Virus record (IMG/VR): IMGVR_UViG_3300033553_000052
Coordinates: 1-64,000 of that record
Source: a virus
Direction: 5' to 3' (one strand)
DNA length: 64,000 nucleotides
This document shows, one piece after another, positions 57,155 through 64,000 of the stretch; within the stretch, counting starts at the first letter, position 1, and each line of letters starts with the position of its first letter. The notes beneath the pieces are model-generated. The model saw only the letters and a list, made by a program, of their open reading frames with translations. It searched no databases and was not told where the DNA came from. The translations under genes and the position numbers were made by a program.

Positions 57155-58339
57155 CTACAGGGTGAGGTCCCAGGTGTACGTCTTGTCGAGGTGCAGGAAG
57201 ACCGGGAAGGCCTTGATGCCAGTACCTCGGTCGGTGCCCCACGGGTCGGGTCCGGTGTCCTTCTCCCACTCGTAGAAGCCGGGCGACCAGTTGCCCTCGG
57301 GGTGCGGCGACGTGAGCGTCTTGGCGAAGCCAATCTGCGTGTCGTCGAACTCGTTGAGCTGGGCCTCATCGGGCAGGAAGATCACGCGGTTCTCAGGCAT
57401 GAACCTGTTGTTGGTGATGTTCTGTGCGCCGACTGCACGAGTCCGGTAAACCGAATCGTACACGATGAAGTCGATGCCAGTCTGCTCCTTGATGAGGTCA
57501 ATGGCGTACTGCGGGCCATAACCAGGAATCAAGTAGTAGGGATCACCCGAGACAACGCCACCAGTTCCGTCTCCAACGAATCCGGCCTTTGTGCCGAACT
57601 TCGACGCGCGAGCCATGCGAAGCAGGGCCTTCTTGGAAATGATTGCGCGGTTGGTGTGAACGCCGTAGAGGTCGTACATCGTCTCATCGACGGCAATGAT
57701 GTCGTTGATCGGATCGTGAGTCGCAGCGGCGTAGGTGCCAGACGCAGGAGCCTGCGCGGACTGTCCACCGGGGCGACCGTAGTCAACCGAGAACTTGATC
57801 TTGCCATCGTTGTACGCGAGTACACCGGCGGAGAGGCCCGTCATGATGAGCCACTCAAGTCGGTTGTCGAGCTTGCGGCGACGCAGGGCATCGTCGCGAG
57901 CAATCTTGGACGCGAAGTCCTCGGTCTGCGACGTGACGGTCAGTGGGAAGTTGTTACCCGCCGCCAGCTCCGCGAGGCGTGCGTACTCGCGATAGCGAGC
58001 AACGTCCGATGCGGAGTAGTGGTCCTTGAGTGCCCAGTCGATGACGGACGCGCGGCCCTGGCCGAGTGCCATGTCATCCTTCTGAGCAAGCTCCGACTCT
58101 GCATCTTCGGCGCGTGCGGGAGCAAGACCGGAGGTCAGTCCCTGCACGTAGTCGAAGATCACTTCGTCGGTAGCGACCTCTTGGAACGGTGCGACCACGG
58201 ACAGGCCGATGTGGTCCTGAGGCTTTTCGATCTCTCGAATCTGCCCGAGGGCGACCTCCTTGCGCACCAGTCGATCGAGCGGCTGAGGAGCCATGAACTG
58301 CTGGCTCCCGCCACCCGGAGTGTGCTGGGTGATAGTCAC
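57155..58339 (-). CDS. Major capsid protein (lambda E-like family)
   Basis: 394 residues, GTG start behind GGAGCTAG. Typical segments include VAPFQEVATDEVIFDYV, the spine-helix region with RRRKLDNRLEWLIMTGL, and TNRAIISKKALLRMARA, followed by NRVIFLPDE. The order protease/scaffold, decoration, capsid matches the lambda-type head operon. HK97-fold shell protein; the DNA composition is GC-ending, as expected for high expression. Confidence 0.9.
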   Translation of the reverse strand: MTITQHTPGGGSQQFMAPQPLDRLVRKEVALGQIREIEKPQDHIGLSVVAPFQEVATDEVIFDYVQGLTSGLAPARAEDAESELAQKDDMALGQGRASVIDWALKDHYSASDVARYREYARLAELAAGNNFPLTVTSQTEDFASKIARDDALRRRKLDNRLEWLIMTGLSAGVLAYNDGKIKFSVDYGRPGGQSAQAPASGTYAAATHDPINDIIAVDETMYDLYGVHTNRAIISKKALLRMARASKFGTKAGFVGDGTGGVVSGDPYYLIPGYGPQYAIDLIKEQTGIDFIVYDSVYRTRAVGAQNITNNRFMPENRVIFLPDEAQLNEFDDTQIGFAKTLTSPHPEGNWSPGFYEWEKDTGPDPWGTDRGTGIKAFPVFLHLDKTYTWDLTL

Positions 58340-58351
58340 TTTTCTAGCTCC

Positions 58352-58822
58352 TTAGCTGAAGAGGATTGACAGGGTCTTCTGGCCAACAAGGCCAGCTGCT
58401 GTGGTATTGCCAAGGGCGCCACGCACACCAGAGATGCGCTCGATGCACCAAGCCTGAACAACGCGAGCTTCAACCGTAACGGCGATCTGCTCATCGTGCT
58501 CCAGGAGCTGCCACGGAAGGAAGGTATCGTTGATACCCACGATGTTCGTGAGGGTCTGACGACCGTCGAGTGCGTTGGCATCGTAGGGGCCTACGAGTCC
58601 AACATCTGCAGCCGTTGAAGTTCCAACGGCCGAGGTGATCTTTGCCATGACTTCGCCAGACTGCAGAATCTTCTGCGTCGAGCCGTCAATGGTCTCCGCT
58701 GCGACTGAAGATGCGGCAACCGTGAAACTTTCGGTCTTGACATCTCGAGTCGAACGAAGATACGTGTTCTTACCGAACGGGGTGTACGCCGCAGGCGCCG
58801 GACCCCTGTCGAAAGAAGGCAT
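58352..58822 (-). CDS. Head decoration protein (gpD-like)
   Basis: 156 residues behind AAAGGAGAGTAAACG. ILQSGEVMAKITSA and VGLVGPYDANALDGRQTLTNI match the 'G-x-v-L-A-k...G-p-Y...a-D-G-r-q-t' pattern of gpD-like decoration proteins. It stabilises the expanded capsid. Directly upstream of the capsid gene. Confidence 0.8.
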   Translation of the reverse strand: MPSFDRGPAPAAYTPFGKNTYLRSTRDVKTESFTVAASSVAAETIDGSTQKILQSGEVMAKITSAVGTSTAADVGLVGPYDANALDGRQTLTNIVGINDTFLPWQLLEHDEQIAVTVEARVVQAWCIERISGVRGALGNTTAAGLVGQKTLSILFS

Positions 58823-58835
58823 CGTTTACTCTCCT

Positions 58836-60065
58836 TTACAGTGTGAAATCAGGATCGAGGGCAACGAGCTTCTTGTAGGAAGCCATTTCCTTGATCGACT
58901 CGGGTGACTTGCCAGCGCGTCGGTGCTGCTGCACCGTTCCACGCAGGATCTCAACTTGGTCGTCCTTTACCGCTTCCTCGGCGCTTGCGCTACCGACACG
59001 GAACTGATCGACCTTGCCAAGAACGGGGTTGACGGGCGCAACGACCTGCGCGGCCTGCCATGCGATGAACTGATCTTCGCTCAAGCTCTTTGCGAACTCG
59101 ACCGTTGAGTCAGTGTTCGACGCGAGAATCTTTCCATCGTTGACGAGTCCGTTAACGAACTCGACGCGGGCAGCCTCGATGGTCTCCTTGCGGAACGCCT
59201 CGAGGACGCTGATGTGTTGCTGAACAGCTGCGTAGTCCTGAACCTGCTTGCCCTCGAGGGCGAACGACATAACACCGTTCTCCTGTGAGTGCTTCACGAC
59301 GGGCTGAGCTGCGACAACAGGCTCTTCTACTGCCGGTGCCACAGCGGGAGCCGAGTGTGCTGAAACTTCAGGCACAGCCGGAACCACGGGAGCGGTGGGC
59401 AGCGTCGGAGCAACAGGCGTAATTACCTGCTGATCTGCTGACATGCTTTCCTCCTCAATGATCCTAGTGTTGCTATTGCTCTTCGAAAAACCATTCAAGC
59501 CCTCAACGGCTGGAATGTCAACATACGCCACGCCGAAGTACACGGGGAAATACTCTGCGCCGTCGTTCGTGATGTAAGTTCCCACTTCAGCGGAACGGTT
59601 CCGCCAAAGGCCCGACTTGATTGCCTTCTGAGCCTCGGGGTCGAGGATCTCATAAGACGCGATGAGGTAGTCGTAGTTGTTACCGTCGTGAGTGCTTTCA
59701 CGATTCTCCACGGTAAGACCGTTGTGATATCCAACGACCTTTCCGTTTCCTTCCTGACCACTAACAAGGAAGCCTGGGTGTCCAGATCGAACCGGAACGT
59801 CGGCAAGAATGTTGCGGCTACGAAGCATGTTGTAGTTACTCGCCATCGAGTCCAGGTGCATGCGCTCCCATGTGTTGCGCCTGCCCATGCTGTCTTCGAA
59901 GCTTCCTGACCGGAAGACGGCGACGTCACTTACCGTAAGGACCGTGTCGCCAGCTTCGTTCTTCGAGAACGTGAGCTTTGGCGCGAGACCCTTGGCAATG
60001 TCGCCGACGCTGAACATCATTGACGATGCCGTGGCGATTGGTCCTTGCAGTGTTTCAGTACTCAT
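58836..60065 (-). CDS. Capsid maturation protease fused to scaffold
   Basis: 409 residues from the ATG at 60065; a GTG at 60077 is possible. Residues about 50-200 are the protease-like part: VRSGHPGFL, then GLWRNRSAEVGTYI with the Ser expected in prohead proteases. A Pro/Ala/Val-rich linker follows, then a helical scaffold-like end (QDYAAVQQHISVLEAFRKE). Proteases of this type cleave themselves and the scaffold after shell assembly. The catalytic residues are inferred. Confidence 0.7.
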   Translation of the reverse strand: MSTETLQGPIATASSMMFSVGDIAKGLAPKLTFSKNEAGDTVLTVSDVAVFRSGSFEDSMGRRNTWERMHLDSMASNYNMLRSRNILADVPVRSGHPGFLVSGQEGNGKVVGYHNGLTVENRESTHDGNNYDYLIASYEILDPEAQKAIKSGLWRNRSAEVGTYITNDGAEYFPVYFGVAYVDIPAVEGLNGFSKSNSNTRIIEEESMSADQQVITPVAPTLPTAPVVPAVPEVSAHSAPAVAPAVEEPVVAAQPVVKHSQENGVMSFALEGKQVQDYAAVQQHISVLEAFRKETIEAARVEFVNGLVNDGKILASNTDSTVEFAKSLSEDQFIAWQAAQVVAPVNPVLGKVDQFRVGSASAEEAVKDDQVEILRGTVQQHRRAGKSPESIKEMASYKKLVALDPDFTL

Positions 60066-60073
60066 AGTGGTGT

Positions 60074-60382
60074 TCACCTTACCCCATCGTCATGTGTGCC
60101 AGCAACCTGCGCCGGTAATGTTTCGTCATCAACCAACTTCATCGAGTCGTCAACCTCCTTGAGCTGCGGTCGCCCGGAAACTATTTTGATCTTGTGGACA
60201 CGAAGACATTCTCTGCAGCGAATCTTTACCTGCGCGTCAGCACTGATAAACAGTTCAGCGTAGATGCGGCTTTGCTTGTAAACCTTGACATGGATGAATA
60301 GTTCTTTGTTTTCATCTAGGCCGTAGACGGCAAGTAGAGGATGCCTTGTGCAGAAGCATCGGATCTCATTCTTGTGATGCAT
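60074..60382 (-). CDS. Zinc-finger protein in the head operon
   Basis: 102 residues. RCFCTRHPLLAVYG and KIRCRECLRVHKIKI give two C-x-C / CXXC halves spaced as in Mu Com-like fingers, which bind mRNA to control translation of a neighbouring gene. Between portal and protease genes, as for Com. Sequence support for Com itself is modest. Confidence 0.6.
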   Translation of the reverse strand: MHHKNEIRCFCTRHPLLAVYGLDENKELFIHVKVYKQSRIYAELFISADAQVKIRCRECLRVHKIKIVSGRPQLKEVDDSMKLVDDETLPAQVAGTHDDGVR

Positions 60383-60387
60383 CTCGA

Positions 60388-61734
60388 CTACGTCGAATCT
60401 TTTGCGATCAGTGTTTCGACCTCTTCAAGTTTAAGCCCAAGCGACTGACCGAGCTCCACGAGGTCAACGCTAACCCGACCGTCTTTAACGAGCTGGGTAA
60501 TAATTGCCTGCGTTGCTTCCGGCTGCGTCTTTCCCATCTTGTGAAAGATAATCTTCGGCCTACTTACGTTGGGGCCGAAGTTATAAGTCGCCATACCGGA
60601 GATGATGTACTTGTTGATATACTCGGCCCAGTCGCCGGCAATGGCATTGAGTTGCCACAGGTACATCTGCATGTGCGACACGCCAAGGTTATACGAGCCA
60701 ACGTCGGCGGTACGCATAAGCAGTAGCGGTGTAAACAGCGCCAACGAAATCTCTTCATCAAGTCTAGTCATGTAGCGCTCGAAGTCAGCGCCACGCATCT
60801 GCGATTCAAGGTACTCGATATCGTAATCGAAGTTGTTCGTCGATTCCCCGGTAGAGTTGTTAGCGCGATCAGACGGCAGCACCACGGCGCTGCGTGACCT
60901 TAGTGCAGTAAGGATGCTTCCCATAAAGTCAGTAGAATCAACCTCGCCGTCTGTGGTTGTTACTGTATCCCCAAGTGGCGCACGGCCAACTGGAACCGGC
61001 TCACCAAAGCGCTCGAAGTAACGGTTCGAGAACAGGTGCATGAGCGTACTGAAGAACCATGGCTGGAAGGCTGACTTGAGAAGCTTGCGCCCCGTGTAGT
61101 CGCCGTTCTCCATGAGCAACGGATACCAGTACGAGTTGGGAACAGGTATAACCCACGGCGAGCCGACTTGCTTAATTCCGTCGAACACATTCAGCTTCGG
61201 AGGTTTCTTGTTCTTGTTATCCACGCCGGGAGGAATAGTTCCCTCAACGACCTTCCAGTTGACGGAAGCCTCCTCGGGGGCAAGGTCCTTGATCTTCGTC
61301 AACTGAACCGTGCGGCCCTGAAGATCATTCTCCCACTGGAGGATGCTCGGCGAGTAGCCAGCCCAAAACGCCTGCGACATCGCACGGACAAGTCTTGTCC
61401 AGATTGCTCCGAGGTTCTGCGTGACATGCTCCGTCACCCGTGCATCGTCGCACTCGATGTGCCAGTCAAGCTGGTGGAGCATAAACGTCAAGACGGACAG
61501 CGAGCTGTTTACTTGGTAGTGAGTTGACATCTGTCGGAAGTCCTTGACGTTGAGCCTCGACAGGTCGAACTGAACTACACCGCCGCCAGGAAGGTTAATG
61601 AACTGCATGTCCCTGCCAGCCCACGGGCCGAACGACTCTCCTATAACGGGAGCGGAAGTGGGACTTTTAGCATGGCGCTTGATCTTCTCTTGATCAAAGG
61701 GCTTGCCATTGGGTCCATAAATAACCCCGGTCAT
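60388..61734 (-). CDS. Portal protein (Mu gp29/DUF935-like)
   Basis: 448 residues. SSLSVLTFMLHQLDWHIE, LVRAMSQAFWAGYSPSILQW and MRGADFERYMTRLDEEISLAL are typical of DUF935 and related portals. The last 60 residues include the HKMGKTQPEATQAII helix. It forms the twelve-subunit ring through which DNA enters and leaves. Next to the terminase gene, as usual. Confidence 0.85.
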   Translation of the reverse strand: MTGVIYGPNGKPFDQEKIKRHAKSPTSAPVIGESFGPWAGRDMQFINLPGGGVVQFDLSRLNVKDFRQMSTHYQVNSSLSVLTFMLHQLDWHIECDDARVTEHVTQNLGAIWTRLVRAMSQAFWAGYSPSILQWENDLQGRTVQLTKIKDLAPEEASVNWKVVEGTIPPGVDNKNKKPPKLNVFDGIKQVGSPWVIPVPNSYWYPLLMENGDYTGRKLLKSAFQPWFFSTLMHLFSNRYFERFGEPVPVGRAPLGDTVTTTDGEVDSTDFMGSILTALRSRSAVVLPSDRANNSTGESTNNFDYDIEYLESQMRGADFERYMTRLDEEISLALFTPLLLMRTADVGSYNLGVSHMQMYLWQLNAIAGDWAEYINKYIISGMATYNFGPNVSRPKIIFHKMGKTQPEATQAIITQLVKDGRVSVDLVELGQSLGLKLEEVETLIAKDST

Positions 61735-61752
61735 TATGTCTCCGTCTCCATG

Positions 61753-64000
61753 TCATTTATGCCAAGATGGGAACTGCGGCCCTTGGGGCGTTGGAGCCGT
61801 TGGGGGTATCGGCGCGCTTAGCCCAGATAGTCCGGCAAGCAGTCCGCCATAGCCTCCGTCAAGAGCTCCGCTAGAGCCGATACTAAAGGGCTCTCTTTTA
61901 TCTGAAGCAGTCGGCTCACCATACCCGGTTCTAGCGACGCGCGCAACGCGACGATACTGCCGGTCGCCCATTAGGGTATAGACCACGCCTGCCAAACAGT
62001 CTGCCACGTCCTTCGATCCACCTTGCGGGTGATCGACCTTGTGCCCAGACTCTGAAAGTTCACGCAGTTCCTTGTTGGCTATGTTCACCTTTGTTACGTC
62101 GCCACGATTGAGGAACGTAATATACTCTGGCCACTCTACACGACGCTCGTAGATAGCCTCGCGTAGATCGTAGTACGGCGCGGTAGTCTTATCCACTGAC
62201 AAGTAGTCGGACGGGATCTTCCTCTTGTTGAGCTGCTGCCTCGTGTCAGTGCTGTTGTGAACGAAAACTCCGGACTCAAGTGCGAAGTTCTGATGCGTCT
62301 CTATTGACAGGTCGTACACGTCCTCAACATCACCCATGCGCACGACCTTTACGACCTTATGGTTGTTAGCGGCGATGTGCATCTTCCTAAACTCAGCCCA
62401 ACCTCTAAACCCATTCTCGCGCAGACGAGCGTAAATAATATCCTGAGACCAGCCGGTCTGGAGGGTCACCTCGCGACGGGATAAATGAGCATACGCACGT
62501 AAGTCTTCAATCGTTACATCGAGCCTACGTCGTCGCGCATCTAAGCCAGTACGCTCTGTGTTGGACTTCGAGATAGCAGTACCAACTGATTCTCTGCGCT
62601 CATCGGTCCAAAATTCAGAACGGTTGTGATGTGCATTATGTTCGCTGCGCAAGATAACATCAAGGTTACTCGGATCATTGTTTAGCTTATTGTGATCCTT
62701 GTGGTGACGAATGAATCCTTCAGGCGCTTCGCCGGCAATCGCTCTGTGAGTGTACTGCCAGCGCAACGAGGTTGCAGAGGTCGGCTGCGCGATCTGCTCG
62801 TAACTTTCAATTATCTGGCGATACAGTGGCATTAAGGACTGGCCACTTAGTAAATCTTGCGCCTCGACATAAGAACCGTTACGCAGCATGAACCTATGAT
62901 CAGGCGTGCATCTAATTACCTCACCATTATCAAGGTGAACCTCAAGCACTTCCTTGGTGCTTGTTTTCCACGCCTTCTGAAGTTTACCAGCAGTTATCTT
63001 CCCGGTAGCACTATCAACAGTGTAAGTACTCACGCCACCCTCGGGATAGAGTTCTGCAAGTTCCTTCATTGTCAAAACCCTGCCATCAAACAATGGCACC
63101 CGCGTATCTCCCGTGAGACACTGGAACCCGTCCATGGTGACCTTCGCGAGCTTGAACTTTCTTTCGTCCGCTATCTCATACAAGATGCGACGAATGTCTC
63201 CGAGGATGATCTCTGTACCTGGTGCAGCTTTGATTCGCATAAGGAAGTCAAAGGTAATGTAAGGCTTAAGTTCGTCTTCGATTTCAACTAGACCACTCAC
63301 GTGACCCATCGCGAGGCCCAATGCGTCTCCGTTTGCGGACACGGCAATGTCGATATGTGCGACTCTCTTTATTGTGTCGGTAGCAACTACCTCGCGATGC
63401 AGTGAAGGATGCACCGGGTCCGACCCCACGGGGACGTACGCGGGCGATTCCTGGTCGCGGTGCGAAGCCTCCCAGCGTTCGTGGCATTCGTCTATGCGAT
63501 CAACCAGGGAGATGAACGGCGAGTCTGCAGCCGGAGGAATACCGGCCAGGTCGCGTAGCGCCTTCTCGGGGTTGTTCTTAAAGCTCGCGAGGTACGACAG
63601 TGGAACCTCAATAATGAATGCGCTATCAACAAGCCCCGCCGCCAACTTGGGGACCACGGACTTACGTCTCGTGTCATAGTAGAAAGACTTTCGATTACCA
63701 TCTTCGTCCGTGAACTTATCCCACCCCAGAGATTCCCAGATAGCCATCGTCACAACGAGCGCTTCCGGGTCCTTCTCGAGCTCTTCTTTTTTCTTTTGCA
63801 TGAAGCCAGACGTCTTCTTCATCTGGCCGATTACAATAAGAAGTCCACGGTGCTGTCCGGTTGTCGCGTCGTTAAACCGAGAGTCAATTCTTGCGTGGAT
63901 TGTGTCATACCCGGACTCCGCAAAATCTTTGTTGGCGGTCTGCTTATGCGAGTCACCCTCATCAAGGATGCCGCCAAGAATGTTATACCCCTCGAACGAT
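61753..64000 (-). CDS. Terminase large subunit interrupted by an intein, 5' end beyond window
   Basis: The frame stays open past the ATG at 63822 to the window edge, so that ATG is not the start. The edge sequence includes GGILDEGDSH, a Walker B-like acidic motif of the packaging ATPase. The nuclease domain has HIDIAVSANGD (first Asp), the Asp of TMDGFQ/STD at the intein junction, and GGSKDVADCLAG (last Asp). The spliced protein translocates and cuts DNA at the portal. The ATPase N-terminus lies outside. Confidence 0.85.
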   Translation of the reverse strand, partial: SFEGYNILGGILDEGDSHKQTANKDFAESGYDTIHARIDSRFNDATTGQHRGLLIVIGQMKKTSGFMQKKKEELEKDPEALVVTMAIWESLGWDKFTDEDGNRKSFYYDTRRKSVVPKLAAGLVDSAFIIEVPLSYLASFKNNPEKALRDLAGIPPAADSPFISLVDRIDECHERWEASHRDQESPAYVPVGSDPVHPSLHREVVATDTIKRVAHIDIAVSANGDALGLAMGHVSGLVEIEDELKPYITFDFLMRIKAAPGTEIILGDIRRILYEIADERKFKLAKVTMDGFQCLTGDTRVPLFDGRVLTMKELAELYPEGGVSTYTVDSATGKITAGKLQKAWKTSTKEVLEVHLDNGEVIRCTPDHRFMLRNGSYVEAQDLLSGQSLMPLYRQIIESYEQIAQPTSATSLRWQYTHRAIAGEAPEGFIRHHKDHNKLNNDPSNLDVILRSEHNAHHNRSEFWTDERRESVGTAISKSNTERTGLDARRRRLDVTIEDLRAYAHLSRREVTLQTGWSQDIIYARLRENGFRGWAEFRKMHIAANNHKVVKVVRMGDVEDVYDLSIETHQNFALESGVFVHNSTDTRQQLNKRKIPSDYLSVDKTTAPYYDLREAIYERRVEWPEYITFLNRGDVTKVNIANKELRELSESGHKVDHPQGGSKDVADCLAGVVYTLMGDRQYRRVARVARTGYGEPTASDKREPFSIGSSGALDGGYGGLLAGLSGLSAPIPPTAPTPQGPQFPSWHK
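62254..63120 (-). other. Intein with HNH homing endonuclease
   Basis: 289 residues inserted between ...TMDGFQ and STDTRQ. It begins CLTGDTRVPL (block A, catalytic Cys), has IRCTPDHRFML (block B, T-x-x-H), and ends VYDLSIETHQNFAL then GVFVHN before Ser (blocks F and G, C-terminal Asn and +1 Ser). The middle carries HHKDHNKLNNDPSNL and HNAHH, an HNH endonuclease. All splicing residues are intact. Confidence 0.9.

Noticed and set aside
57191-58369. 392-codon plus-strand frame opposite the capsid gene
   Set aside because: Antisense shadow of a highly biased coding sequence; no RBS and no domain.
63822-63824. ATG at 63822 as the terminase start
   Set aside because: The frame continues upstream to the window edge and encodes terminase ATPase sequence.

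Overview
The window is part of a large double-stranded DNA tailed-phage genome whose host is very probably an actinobacterium. The virion genes (intein-containing terminase, portal, protease/scaffold, decoration protein, capsid, tail tube, tail chaperones, 1711-residue tape measure, tail-tip proteins, lysin, holin) are those of a long-tailed siphovirus. The actinobacterial assignment rests on a WhiB-like iron-sulphur regulator, a DUF6011-type zinc finger, a DUF732-type lipoprotein, an HTH protein with the 'AWEDIDDP' tail common in actinobacterial mobile elements, frequent GTG starts, and promoters of the form TTGACA-N17-TAGGCT. Most assignments come from motif recognition by eye; no database search was possible.

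Layout. 1-869 is the end of a leftward gene cut by the window edge. 1094-4425 is a rightward operon with an archaeo-eukaryotic-type primase, a zinc-finger/P-loop primase-helicase and two small cysteine proteins. 4426-4825 is structured, gene-free DNA. 4826-6946 is a leftward operon of eight small genes of unknown role, driven by a clear promoter at 6995-7023. 7024-8227 is a 1.2 kb gene-free divergent region with an AT-rich core, iteron-like repeats and two perfect palindromes, and is the best candidate here for a replication origin or master control region. 8228-10682 is an array of tiny genes, several with their own near-identical promoter and ribosome binding site. 10851-11678 is a single gene with its own promoter and terminator. 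11734-12200 and 13463-13972 are two roughly 500-base structured non-coding blocks carrying three tRNA-like 3' modules.

13973-20152 holds an HTH protein, a membrane protein and a MoxR-type AAA ATPase paired with a CobT-like metalloprotease/VWA protein. 20285-36659 is the DNA metabolism and regulation region: an LSm-like protein, a tyrosine recombinase, an SSB-like protein, a SNF2 helicase, an excisionase-like HTH, a DEDDh exonuclease, a sliding clamp, a DUF4406-like protein, a RusA-like resolvase, a beta-class DNA methyltransferase, a WhiB-like regulator apparently made by -1 frameshifting, and a Cas4/RecB-like nuclease. No replicative DNA polymerase is visible in the window. A bidirectional terminator at 36661-36705 separates these from the leftward virion genes, which run from the terminase at the right edge (63,999 downwards) to the lysis cassette at 36.7-40 kb.

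The most unusual features are the WhiB frameshift, the long tRNA-like RNAs, the repeated promoter/RBS cassettes, the MoxR-VWA pair with extra zinc modules, and SSB-like '-PF' tails on several unrelated proteins. The tyrosine recombinase leaves open whether the phage is temperate; no repressor or convincing attP was recognised.
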